From assembly GCA_964537965.1 (NCBI GenBank), contig CAZIDB010000076.1, forward strand, positions 1-19,094: a stretch of DNA of 19,094 nt, given 5' to 3'. The position numbers and the translations under genes are program-made. Positions 8,188-16,920 of this stretch are shown here, one piece after another. Each line of letters begins with the position of its first letter. Within the stretch, counting starts at the first letter, position 1. Source of the DNA: SURF-24 sp964537965 (lineage in GTDB: Bacteria > Bacteroidota > Ignavibacteria > Ignavibacteriales > SURF-24). Under the pieces are notes generated by a model. The model was not told the origin of the DNA, did no database searches, and saw nothing but the letters and a program-made list of their open reading frames with translations.

Positions 8188-9882
8188 ATGATCGCTTTCA
8201 TCGTTCTCATTTCTATTGCTGCCCTTGCTATAGGTTATGTTTTTTACGGCAGATACTTATCTAAAAAATTAATAATTGATGATAAACAGATTACACCCGC
8301 CTGCGAAATAAATGACGGCAACGATTTTGTTCCGGCTAAAGCAAGCCTTTTAATCGGCCAGCATTTCTCTGCAATAGCTGCAGCGGGACCAATAGTAGGA
8401 CCAATATTAGGAGGATTATGGTTCGGGTGGATTCCCGCTTTGTTATGGATTATCCTCGGCTCAATCTTTATTGGGGGCGTACACGATTTTACAAGTCTTA
8501 TCGCGTCAGTACGCCACAAAGCAACTTCAATTGCAGAGGTGCTTAAAGAATATATGTCACCCACTTCACATATTCTCTTTCTTATTTTTATATGGTTAAC
8601 TCTTGTGTATGTTATAATTGCTTTCACAGATATTACTGCACAGACGTTTGTTTCCGTTTCAACTGAAAATGCTCATGGTCCCGGTGTCGCTTCAGCATCA
8701 ATATTATACCTGCTGCTTGCTGTAGTAATGGGAATTCTTTTATATAAATTTAATTTCAACCTTAAGATTGCCACGGCGATATTTCTTCCTATACTTGTAT
8801 TAATAATTTTATATTGCTCAAATCTTCCGCAGCCTGTAAGCAATTTGTTTTCAGGCATATCAATTAAACAATGGGATATTATTCTTTTAATATATTGTTT
8901 TGTAGCTTCACTTATTCCAATGTGGTTGCTGCTTCAACCGCGTGGTTACCTTGGCGGATGGTTTTTATATCTAACTATCGCAGTTAGTTTAATCGGTTCT
9001 TTGTTTGGGGGATTCTCAATTCAGTACCCTGCGTTTAATCTTGACGGTTTCGCAAGTCTTTCTAATAATAAAATGATCTTCCCTATGCTCTTTATTACTA
9101 TTGCCTGCGGTGCATGTTCGGGCTTTCATGGAATAGTTAGTTCTGGTACAACATCAAAACAATTAAAGAAAGAATCCGATGCTAAAACGGTTGGTTACGG
9201 CGGAATGCTTCTGGAAGGACTTGTAGCGGTTCTTGCACTTGGTACAGTAATGATGCTTGCGAAAGGAAGCGACGCACTTAAGGGTGATCCCAATATGATC
9301 TATGCTAACGGCATTGCAAATTATCTTGCTCTTATCGGTATTGATTATAACATAGCTATATCATTTGCTCTTCTCGCATTCTCGACATTCGTATATGATA
9401 CTCTTGACGTCTGCACAAGACTTGGAAGATATATCTGCCAGGAATTATTCGGCCTTAAATCAAAATCCGGTGCAGCGCTTGCTACTTTTATTACTCTACT
9501 TTTACCATTTATTTTCCTTATGGCTGCAAAAGAAAAAGCATATCTTGTTGCATGGCCAATATTCGGAACAACAAACCAGTTGCTCGCAAGTCTTGTATTA
9601 CTTTCCGTAGTTGTATGGCTTGTTAAAACAGGAAAGAGATCTTTCTATGCAGTTATACCAATGATTATAATGATAGTTATGACATTGTGGTCATTATTAT
9701 TAATGATTATTCCATTCATTAAAACTTTCCCTGAATTCAACGGAGTAGATTCAACAGGAATGATAGGCGGCATAAGCGGAATAGCAATGTTTATTCTAAG
9801 TCTCTTTATAATTGTTGAAGCTTTTAATGTGCTTGTAATAAAAAGGAATAAACCGGGAAAGGTAGGCGTACAGCAATCATAA
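8188..9882 (+). CDS. cstA: Carbon starvation protein CstA-family transporter (pyruvate/peptide)
   Basis: A polytopic membrane protein of 564 residues from the chosen start. The N-terminal CstA block is clear: 'YGRYLSKKL', 'NDFVPAKASLLIGQHFSAIAAAGPIVGPILGG' and 'LLWIILGSIFIGGVHDF'. Later signatures are 'ACGACSGFHGIVSSGTTSKQL' (in two pieces) and 'FGTTNQLLASLVLL'. Roughly 14-16 hydrophobic segments span the length. CstA proteins are inner-membrane transporters induced in carbon starvation; pyruvate is the established substrate for enteric homologues. This is the shorter form, lacking a long C-terminal extension. Start choice: the frame is open from TTG 8155 and ATG 8161, but both fall at the predicted transcription start, whereas ATG 8188 follows GAGG at 8178-8181 and begins the first membrane helix. 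No terminator was seen after the stop. Confidence 0.9.
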   Translation: MIAFIVLISIAALAIGYVFYGRYLSKKLIIDDKQITPACEINDGNDFVPAKASLLIGQHFSAIAAAGPIVGPILGGLWFGWIPALLWIILGSIFIGGVHDFTSLIASVRHKATSIAEVLKEYMSPTSHILFLIFIWLTLVYVIIAFTDITAQTFVSVSTENAHGPGVASASILYLLLAVVMGILLYKFNFNLKIATAIFLPILVLIILYCSNLPQPVSNLFSGISIKQWDIILLIYCFVASLIPMWLLLQPRGYLGGWFLYLTIAVSLIGSLFGGFSIQYPAFNLDGFASLSNNKMIFPMLFITIACGACSGFHGIVSSGTTSKQLKKESDAKTVGYGGMLLEGLVAVLALGTVMMLAKGSDALKGDPNMIYANGIANYLALIGIDYNIAISFALLAFSTFVYDTLDVCTRLGRYICQELFGLKSKSGAALATFITLLLPFIFLMAAKEKAYLVAWPIFGTTNQLLASLVLLSVVVWLVKTGKRSFYAVIPMIIMIVMTLWSLLLMIIPFIKTFPEFNGVDSTGMIGGISGIAMFILSLFIIVEAFNVLVIKRNKPGKVGVQQS

Positions 9883-9902
9883 CAGACTGCTTGTAATGCG
9901 AT

Positions 9903-10213
9903 GGTAATTCGATTGTCAACCAATTGTCATTTATTGTAATTCAGATGAAGCGAAGGCTAAGTGAAGAATTGGAAATTGGTTATTGTGAGTTGGTTATTGA
10001 ACATTTTATGGATTGTAATTCANNNNNNNNNNNNNNNNNNNNNNNNNNNNNNNNNNNNNNNNNNNNNNNNNNNNNNNNNNNNNNNNNNNNNNNNNNNNNN
10101 NNNNNNNNNNNNNNNNNNNNNNGTCCTTGCATTCTTGCAACTTTGCGTGGTTGTATTGCTGAATGGTTGTAATTCAGTAGTAATTCGATTGTGACTCAAT
10201 GGCAATTCGATTG
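9903..10213. repeat. Short degenerate repeats flanking an assembly gap, in a gene-free region
   Basis: The 9883-10450 stretch has no credible gene. GTAATTCGATTGT occurs at 9904-9916 and 10180-10192, with a variant GCAATTCGATTG at 10202-10213. TTGTAATTCAG occurs at 9934-9944 and 10167-10177, and its first ten bases at 10013-10022, ending exactly at the N run. TTGGTTATTG is repeated at 9976-9985 and 9990-9999. The unit spacing is irregular. Beyond 10213 the sequence stays simple (CTTCTCACTTTTGACTTTTT), and no convincing promoter for the next gene is visible. Confidence 0.65.
10023..10122. other. Assembly gap (100 N)
   Basis: Exactly 100 undetermined bases, the conventional size for a gap of unknown length. 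It lies within the repeat-rich intergenic stretch between cstA and the HD/PycTM gene, so additional repeats or even a small gene may be missing here. Confidence 0.99.
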
Positions 10214-10450
10214 AAATTATTTCACTTCTCACTTTTGACTTTTTACTTTGCAACAACTAACGTCTCTGGTTTCTAATTCCAAACTTTCGTTTTTGGATTT
10301 CCGGTTACTGATTTTTCTTTAACAGAATTTACACTTTCCAATTTTTCAGATTAATCTGCCTGGCAGATTCCTTTTAAATGATAAAAGATTCATTTACTAT
10401 TAGAATCAAATTAAATATCTTAATTCCAGATTTTTTATAAAATTAGCAGA

Positions 10451-11683
10451 ATGGTCATGGCAAACTCAATAATAGTAAAGAAAGCATACGAATTTGTTTC
10501 TGATTTACTTCAAAACAAATTATCTGAGAAAATTGTCTATCATAATTTTACTCATTCAAATGAAGTGTTTGAAACCACAAAGAAATTAGCGGACGAGTCG
10601 GGCTTGAATACAAGCGAAACAGAAATTGTTTTACTTGCTGCACTATTCCACGATAGCGGCTACACGGTTAAACGCGAAGAACACGAAATTATTAGCTCTG
10701 AGATTGCTAACGAATTTTTAACCGCACAAAATTACCCGGCTGATAAAATTGAGAAAGTTAAAAGCTGCATTGTCGCATCCAGAATTCCCCAGCAGCCAAA
10801 AGATTTACTTGAGGAAGTTGTATGCGATGCGGACTTAAGTCACTTTGGTAAAAAAAGCTTTTTTGAAAAAGGTGATTTGCTAAGAGTTGAACTTGAACAG
10901 TCTACAGGAAAAACATATACTGATTTTGAATGGTTAAAGAACAGCCTTGACATTATGATTGGAAATCCTTTCAGGACAAAAGCGGCAAAAGAAAATTTTG
11001 GAAAACAAAGAACAGAAAACCTTCTTAAACTTCAAAAGAAACTCCGCAAAAAAACTGAAGAACAGACATTTGATTTATCAAAACTTGAGATACAGAAAGA
11101 GAAACTTGAGCTAAAGAAAGAAAAACAGCTTAAGCCGGAACGCGGCATTGAAACAATGTTCAGAATAACCGCTACTAACCATTTAAGACTTAGCGGCATG
11201 GCAGATAATAAAGCCCATATAATGATTAGCGTGAATACAATTCTTCTTTCAATCGTTATTTCTGTCCTTGTAAGAAAGCTTGATGCTAATCCCCATTTAA
11301 TTATTCCCACTATGATTTTACTTATTGTAAGTTTATTGACAATTGTATATGCCGCAATTGTTACCAAACCCCAGGTTACTTCCGGTACTTTTACTGCGGA
11401 CGATATAAAGCAAAAGAAAGCTAACCTGCTTTTCTTCGGCAACTTCTTTAACATGAACCTTAGTGACTTTGAATGGGGAATGAAAGAAATGATGAACGAT
11501 AGCGAATACCTTTACGGAAGCATGATAAAAGACTTCTATTACCTTGGAATAGTTTTAGGGAAAAAATATAAATACCTTAGAATTTGCTACAACATTTTTA
11601 TGTACGGAATGATTGTGGTTATTGCAGCTTATGTTATTGCAATTTTAACTTATCCTAATTCAACTGTCATCGACCTAAATTAA
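10451..11683 (+). CDS. HD-domain phosphohydrolase fused to a PycTM-like (Pycsar effector) membrane domain
   Basis: A 410-residue protein. Residues 5-195 are an HD hydrolase: 'YHNFTHSNEV' (His35, perhaps His31), 'LFHDSGY' (His67-Asp68) and 'CDADLSHF' (Asp126) supply the metal-binding H...HD...D set. Residues about 195-230 are a highly charged Lys/Glu-rich helix, probably coiled coil. Residues about 232-405 match the PycTM/DUF5706-type domain: 'FRITATNHLRLSGMADNKAHIMISVNT' (in two pieces: 237-250, 251-263), then hydrophobic segments at about 258-275, 284-304 and 378-400, with 'FFNMNLSDFEWGM' between. PycTM proteins are membrane effectors of Pycsar anti-phage systems, normally paired with a pyrimidine cyclase; none is present here. 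The HD part may hydrolyse a nucleotide signal. The start may be ATG 10451 or ATG 10457; neither has a good ribosome binding site. It is followed by sixA after 12 bases. Confidence 0.8.
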   Translation: MVMANSIIVKKAYEFVSDLLQNKLSEKIVYHNFTHSNEVFETTKKLADESGLNTSETEIVLLAALFHDSGYTVKREEHEIISSEIANEFLTAQNYPADKIEKVKSCIVASRIPQQPKDLLEEVVCDADLSHFGKKSFFEKGDLLRVELEQSTGKTYTDFEWLKNSLDIMIGNPFRTKAAKENFGKQRTENLLKLQKKLRKKTEEQTFDLSKLEIQKEKLELKKEKQLKPERGIETMFRITATNHLRLSGMADNKAHIMISVNTILLSIVISVLVRKLDANPHLIIPTMILLIVSLLTIVYAAIVTKPQVTSGTFTADDIKQKKANLLFFGNFFNMNLSDFEWGMKEMMNDSEYLYGSMIKDFYYLGIVLGKKYKYLRICYNIFMYGMIVVIAAYVIAILTYPNSTVIDLN

Positions 11684-11695
11684 GAGAAACGATTT

Positions 11696-12193
11696 ATGAA
11701 AACTATTTGTCTTGTAAGGCATGCAAAATCAAGCTGGAAAGAAATGGGAATGAGTGATGAAGAGCGCCCGCTTAACCACCGAGGCAAGCACGATGCACCA
11801 TTCATGGGTAAGCTGCTTAGGAAGATGAAAGTGTACCCTGACTTAATTGTGTCAAGCCCTGCGGCAAGAGCTTTAACAACAGCAAAAATATTTGCCGAAG
11901 AACTTGATTACCCGGAAAAAGAAATTCAGGTTGAAAGAAGTGTTTATCTTGCGGATGAAAGTGAACTGTATAGTTTAATTGAAGAGTTGGATGATGAACT
12001 TGAATCGGTCATGATTTTCGGACATAATCCGGGACATACATATTTCCTGAATAAAATATCAGGAGAAGCCATTGATAATATGCCCACCTGTAGCATTGCA
12101 GGTGTAGAGTTTGATGTTGACAAATGGAATATGATAAAGAAAACAAAAGGACAGTTAAAATTCTTTGAGTATCCTAAAAAATATTTTAAATAA
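11696..12193 (+). CDS. sixA: SixA-type phosphohistidine phosphatase (histidine phosphatase superfamily)
   Basis: A 165-residue protein of typical SixA length. The catalytic 'LVRHAKSSW' places Arg8-His9, the phosphorylated histidine, at the N terminus; 'SSPAARALTTA' supplies Arg58; 'FGHNPG' supplies the second catalytic His110. SixA removes phosphate from phosphohistidine in signalling or phosphotransfer proteins and has no signal peptide here, so it acts in the cytoplasm. It sits 12 bases after the HD/PycTM gene and 63 bases before ppk1, so a shared transcript is plausible. A link to PPK1, which works through phosphohistidine, is suggestive but is inference. Confidence 0.88.
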   Translation: MKTICLVRHAKSSWKEMGMSDEERPLNHRGKHDAPFMGKLLRKMKVYPDLIVSSPAARALTTAKIFAEELDYPEKEIQVERSVYLADESELYSLIEELDDELESVMIFGHNPGHTYFLNKISGEAIDNMPTCSIAGVEFDVDKWNMIKKTKGQLKFFEYPKKYFK

Positions 12194-12256
12194 GGTTAAG
12201 CTACTGACGAGTTAATTTTTATAGCACCCATATATTACTAAACTTTTGAGCCCACA

Positions 12257-14326
12257 ATGAATAACAGGAAATTTTTTATCCGGGATTTAAGCTGGCTTTC
12301 ATTTAATTACAGAGTTTTACAGGAAGCCAAAGATCCGTCCGTACCGCTTTATGAAAAGATAAAATTTATAGCAATCTTTTCATCTAACCTTGATGAATTT
12401 TTCAGGGTAAGGGTTGCTTCAATTAAAAGTTTACTTAACCTGAAAAACAAGACACAGAGAAAGCTGCAGTTCGATCCGAAAATTTTATTAAAGAAAATTA
12501 CAAAGACGGTTTATAATCACCAGGAAGAGTACGGTAAAATATGGCGGGAAATTATTCTGCCGCAGTTAAACCAGAATAATATTTTTCTTTTAAAGGATGT
12601 TGATATAACCGAAGAGCAGAAAGAATCTATGCGTGAAAATTTTAATGAGAATGTTCTTCCATATCTTCGCCCAATGATACTAATGAAGAAGAGGGTTGCG
12701 CCGTTCCTTCAGAACAGTTCGCTTTATCTTGTAGTCCGCTTATCTCAAACAAAATCAGACAGCCTTAAGAATAAGATTAAAACAAGTTATGGCTTGGTAG
12801 AAGTACCTACGCAGCACGCAAAAAGATTTGTTGTAATGCCGGATCAGAATAAACATTGCATTTTATTTATTGATGACCTGATCAGAATATACCTGCCGGA
12901 AGTTTTTCCCGGCTTTAAAGTAGAAGCTGCCTATGAAATAAAACTTACACGCGATGCGGAATTATATATTGATGATGAATTCTCTGGTAACCTGCTTGAA
13001 AAAATAAAAAAAGGTTTGGGCAAACGTAAGACCGGTCCCCCGGCAAGATTTCTTTTTGATAAAGATATGCCGAAAGAGATGCTTAAGTTTTTGCGCGACT
13101 GTTTCCAGATTGAAAAGGAAGATGCTGTTCCCGGGGGAAGATACCATAATATGAATGACCTTTTCACTTTGCCATTACCAAAGAAAGAAACGCTTGAGGA
13201 TGTGCCTCAGCCACCAACATATAAAAAAGAACTTGAAGGGCATCCGTTTCTTTTTAATTCAATTAAAGAAGGAGACCAGTTATTAACTTATCCTTATCAG
13301 AGATATGATTATGTAATTCGTTTTCTTAAGGAAGCAGCCGCAGACCCGCAGGTGCAGGCAATTAAAATTACTTTGTACAGAACGGCAAAGAATTCCGGTG
13401 TGATAAGGGAATTGATTAACGCTGCAAAGAATAACAAAGATGTTACTGCGTTTGTAGAATGTAAAGCACGCTTTGACGAGGAATCAAATATTCATTGGGC
13501 AGAAGAGCTTGCAGCAAACGGAGTAAAAGTTTTGTACAGCTTCCCGGGAATTAAAGTACACTGCAAACTTTGCCTTGTTTACCGCAAGGAAGATGAGCAG
13601 ATAAAAAAATACGCTTACCTTGCTACAGGAAATTTTAACGAGAGCACTGCAAAAATTTACAGCGATAATGGCATGTTCACTGCCGATAAAAGACTTACCG
13701 ATGATGCCGAAAAAGTTTTTGAACATTTAACAACTCAAACCAGAGAGATAGAGTTTGATCATCTTCTTGTAGCGCAATTTAACTTAAGAGAAAAACTGTA
13801 CGAGATGATTGATAACGAAATTGCAAATGCCAAAGCGGGAAAGAAAGCCTCAATCATTTTAAAGGTAAACCATATTGAAGACAGAAAGATGATTGCCAAG
13901 CTTTACCAAGCTTCCTGCTCCGGAGTTAAGATACAGATGATAGTAAGAGGAATCTGCTGTTTGATTCCCGGCGTTAAAGATTTAAGTGAGAATATAAAAA
14001 TTACAAGCATAGTTGACAGATACCTTGAACACTCAAGAGTTTTCATTTTCCATAATGACGGAAAAGAGAAATACTATCTTGGTTCTGCAGATTTAATGGT
14101 AAGGAATTTAAGCAGAAGAATTGAAGTAGCTTTCCCTGTCTATGATAAGAAAATTCAAAAAGAAATAAAGAAGATTATCTCAATTCAACTTGGAGATAAT
14201 GTTAAAGCAAGAGTGATTAATCAGATACAGAACAATCACTATAAAAAAGCCAGAGCGGAAGAAGCGGTTCGTGCCCAAACAGCAATTTACGAATTGTTAA
14301 AACCGAAGACAGAAGCAGAAGACTAG
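12257..14326 (+). CDS. ppk1: Polyphosphate kinase PPK1
   Basis: A 689-residue protein of normal PPK1 length, catalysing reversible transfer of the ATP gamma-phosphate onto polyphosphate. The N-terminal 'RDLSWLSFNYRVLQEA' and 'IFSSNLDEFFRVRVAS' blocks are diagnostic. The phospholipase-D-like catalytic halves carry 'KITLYRTAKNS' (Arg375), 'ECKARFDEESNIHWAE' (Arg405), 'GIKVHCKL' with His435, the expected autophosphorylated residue, 'YLATGNFNESTAKIYSD' and 'RYLEHSRVFIF' with His592. These fall at the same numbers as in the E. coli enzyme as I remember it. All key residues are intact. The start ATG at 12257 is the only one that yields the full N-terminal block. The gene ends 14 bases from the converging outer-membrane gene, and no hairpin terminator is visible between them. 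Confidence 0.97.
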   Translation: MNNRKFFIRDLSWLSFNYRVLQEAKDPSVPLYEKIKFIAIFSSNLDEFFRVRVASIKSLLNLKNKTQRKLQFDPKILLKKITKTVYNHQEEYGKIWREIILPQLNQNNIFLLKDVDITEEQKESMRENFNENVLPYLRPMILMKKRVAPFLQNSSLYLVVRLSQTKSDSLKNKIKTSYGLVEVPTQHAKRFVVMPDQNKHCILFIDDLIRIYLPEVFPGFKVEAAYEIKLTRDAELYIDDEFSGNLLEKIKKGLGKRKTGPPARFLFDKDMPKEMLKFLRDCFQIEKEDAVPGGRYHNMNDLFTLPLPKKETLEDVPQPPTYKKELEGHPFLFNSIKEGDQLLTYPYQRYDYVIRFLKEAAADPQVQAIKITLYRTAKNSGVIRELINAAKNNKDVTAFVECKARFDEESNIHWAEELAANGVKVLYSFPGIKVHCKLCLVYRKEDEQIKKYAYLATGNFNESTAKIYSDNGMFTADKRLTDDAEKVFEHLTTQTREIEFDHLLVAQFNLREKLYEMIDNEIANAKAGKKASIILKVNHIEDRKMIAKLYQASCSGVKIQMIVRGICCLIPGVKDLSENIKITSIVDRYLEHSRVFIFHNDGKEKYYLGSADLMVRNLSRRIEVAFPVYDKKIQKEIKKIISIQLGDNVKARVINQIQNNHYKKARAEEAVRAQTAIYELLKPKTEAED

Positions 14327-14340
14327 AAAATTTTATTCAA

Positions 14341-16904
14341 TTAAAACGTAAACCCATACACAGCGTACACTCCCCAGTCCTCGTAGGATTTTGCGTACGA
14401 TGCGCTGAACGTAATATCACGGTTAATAATTGATGCCCAGACTCCTGCACCTACCGATGAATGCCACTTTTCAGAATGCTCGCCATTCATAAACACTCTG
14501 CCTGTTTCAGTAAAAGTAGTTAAGCCAATTGCAGTTGGAACAACAACATTAATCTTTGTTACATAAAAACGCAGTTCGACATTTCCAAGCAAAGACGCTT
14601 CACCTGCAAACCTCTGCCTGTCAAATCCTCTTAATGTTTCTGTACCTCCAAGAAAAGCTGCTTCATAAAACGGATAATCACCAAACAGCTTTTCACCTCT
14701 TGCTCTTAAAGCAAGCACCCAGCTTGTAATAAAATTAAAAGGAATATAAGTTTTTGCGTCAAGTGCAAGCTTAACAAATTCTTCATTCCTTCTAAGCAGC
14801 TCAGGATTTACACTGCTCTTAAAATCCAGCACATATCCATTAAGCGGAGAGACAATATTATCGCGCGTATCATAAATTGCCTGGACAGAGAGATTGAGGA
14901 ATGAATTTTTATCTATTCCAAACGGGCTAAGTTGTTTAATCAGCCTGTCATCCCTTGAATTACCAAAGTGAGAACGCTTAGAGTTTAAGTTCTCTACGTG
15001 CGTATACTTTACATTTGCCTCTGTTATAAGAGTAAAATTTTTCAGAAGGAAAAATTTAATCTGGGTTGCTAGTCTCACTTCTTCAAATTCAGCCTTGTAG
15101 TAATCATGGTCTACAAGGTAAGCTTTTCTTTGTGTTTGATTTCCGAACCCGTAAAAGTTTGAGATTGAAAGTTCTGAGCGCATAATATCAAAACCTATTG
15201 AAGCATTTTTAACCGCGCCGAAAATCTCTCCGTTGAAATCTAACATATAACTATTAATTCGGGTGGCATAAGCTGCATATGCCTGAAGCCTGAAAACATA
15301 AGGCTCAATTTTATAACCGAATTTATAAAGAATTGGTCCGCCTCCAATAAGAACACCTTCATCGGTTTCATAATTTGCCATTGGTCCAAACTTCCAGTCA
15401 AATCCCCAGTCTCTTACAGCCGGCTCATATTTTTCAGAATAATCTTTTGGTTTGGGATATTTATCCTNNNNNNNNNNNNNNNNNNNNNNNNNNNNNNNNN
15501 NNNNNNNNNNNNNNNNNNNNNNNNNNNNNNNNNNNNNNNNNNNNNNNNNNNNNNNNNNNNNNNNNNNTCAATTCGTAGTTCTTCTGTTTCATTGTAATTA
15601 AAAATTCTATGCAGGAAAGGAATATCTTTTTTCTTCCGGTTCTTTTTCAAATCGTAAATTGATACTTCTACTTCATCATCGTTCAGTCTTTTTATTTCGG
15701 CAAACTCATCCTTGTTGCTACCTCTTAAATCAACATAAGTAAAAACAAGTTCATAGTATTCTTCGGAAGCTTCAATTAATCTTTCTCTTCTTATTTTAAG
15801 ATTTGTAATAAGATAATCCCCCGCGATGTTAAAATATTCTTCCGGCAGTTGTTTAACTGCATTTGTTATTACTTTATCAGTCAGATGTGAATAGACAAAT
15901 CTTGTAACGGAATCCCATTCCACTTTTGTAATTGTTGTAAACAATCGCCTGTCTAAAAATCTGCCGGACCAGGTAAGGTCTTCAATTTCAGGATAATGAT
16001 CGCTGAAACCTTCAAGCTGCGGAACAGCAAGCTCTGCAATTTGCGGAAGAAAACCATCAAGTTTGCAAAACGCCTGATCGCGGTCGCGTGGAATCGGGTA
16101 CCAGATTTTCTTTCCGTCTTTTTTATATCTTGCCCACCGCCATTGATCCGTATGCCTGTCCCAGTCGCACATAAACATATCCATCAATCTGGATTTAAGA
16201 TAGTCGGTGGCAGCAACACAATTTTCATTATCATCTTCAAGCTTATCAAAGAAAGTAAAGGTATCCTCAATTTTATCTGCGCCGGCAAATCCAACAGAAT
16301 CATCATCAGACTTTGAAGGGTGCTCTTCAATTATACCAAGCAGGTTTGAAAATTCATTCCTGAACTCACCAAGCTTTTCATCTTCCGCTAGATAGACAAT
16401 TTTCGGTTGAGCATTTAACACTCCAACTGCATTAAGTAAAGGTGAAGCGATAATTGCTGATAACGGGTTTGATGAACTTATCTGATCCTGCAGCACATCA
16501 GCAACCAATGATTGTTGTAATTCGGTTGGAAGAACCTTAGACGGATCCTTGTTTATGGAACGGAATTTATAAATCTTTCCGTCATTTCCTTTAAAGCGAA
16601 GTGATTTGGTTTGAAAGCCTCCACCTTTTTTATAAGGAGTAAGTCCGCCTGCAAAAGTATTAAGATCAAGCACTTCAACTTTAACCGGAGTAGCCCACAA
16701 TTCCCGCCAATGTTCACCAAAAAATATTTCATGGAACCAGCCTGCTTTATATTCGGAACCAGGGGCAATTGTAATATATTTCTTTGCAGAATCTTTGCCC
16801 GCCGAATAAGCTGAGACGGAATGGAACGGGATAAAGAGTAAGAGTAAGAATAAGAGCAAGAAAGGATTAAACAGAAAAATATTTTTGAATTTGCTCTTCA
16901 ACAT
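14341..16904 (-). CDS. Outer-membrane protein: kinase-like N-terminal domain plus Omp85/BamA-type barrel, interrupted by an assembly gap
   Basis: This is one gene cut by 100 N (15468-15567). Upstream of the gap, 445 residues are seen: a signal peptide at 1-33, 'KSLRFKGNDGKIYKFRS' at 100-116, and 'CDWDRHTDQWRW' (Asp247, Asp249, Arg250, His251, Asp253) followed by 'IPRDRDQAF' (271-279), a layout resembling the catalytic and metal loops of atypical kinases. Downstream, the frame is open from the gap edge ('DKYPKPKDYSEKYEPAVRDW') into a 346-residue barrel with the Omp85 loop-6 motif 'TETLRGFDRQRF' and a C-terminal Phe, typical of BAM substrates. The ATG at 15381 is internal, and the stop at 15414 in the other frame is an artefact of the gap length. 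It starts 16 bases after the metallophosphoesterase gene. In many Bacteroidota these parts are, to my recollection, fused into one long protein. Confidence 0.8.
15468..15567. other. Assembly gap (100 N) inside the outer-membrane protein gene
   Basis: Exactly 100 undetermined bases. The coding frame changes across it: upstream codons start at positions equal to 2 modulo 3, downstream codons at 0 modulo 3. If the gene is intact, the true gap length must leave remainder 2 when divided by 3. Confidence 0.99.
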
Positions 16905-16920
16905 CTTAACCCAAAAAGAA

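Noticed and set aside
8244..8627. Antisense open frame inside cstA
   Set aside because: It is the mirror of a clearly coding conserved membrane gene and has no recognisable domain or start signal of its own.
9903..10213. CRISPR array
   Set aside because: The repeats are only 10-13 bases, irregularly spaced and variable, with no uniform spacers and no cas genes nearby.
9924..10256. Small open frames running through the first N run
   Set aside because: They consist largely of undetermined residues, lie in repeat sequence and show no protein-like features.
10451..14326. A complete Pycsar defence system
   Set aside because: No cyclase gene is visible on either side; the neighbours are sixA and ppk1, so only an effector-like domain can be claimed.
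14327..14340. Bidirectional terminator between ppk1 and the converging barrel gene
   Set aside because: The 14-base gap is AT-rich with no inverted repeat.
14341..15381. A separate 346-residue barrel gene starting at ATG 15381
   Set aside because: The frame is open upstream to the gap with protein-like sequence and there is no signal peptide at 15381, so it is the 3' part of the gene starting at 16904.
15414..15467. Stop codon ending the kinase-like frame at 15414
   Set aside because: It appears only if the gap is taken as exactly 100 bases; the peptide before it (RINIPNQKIIL) is the wrong frame of the barrel gene.
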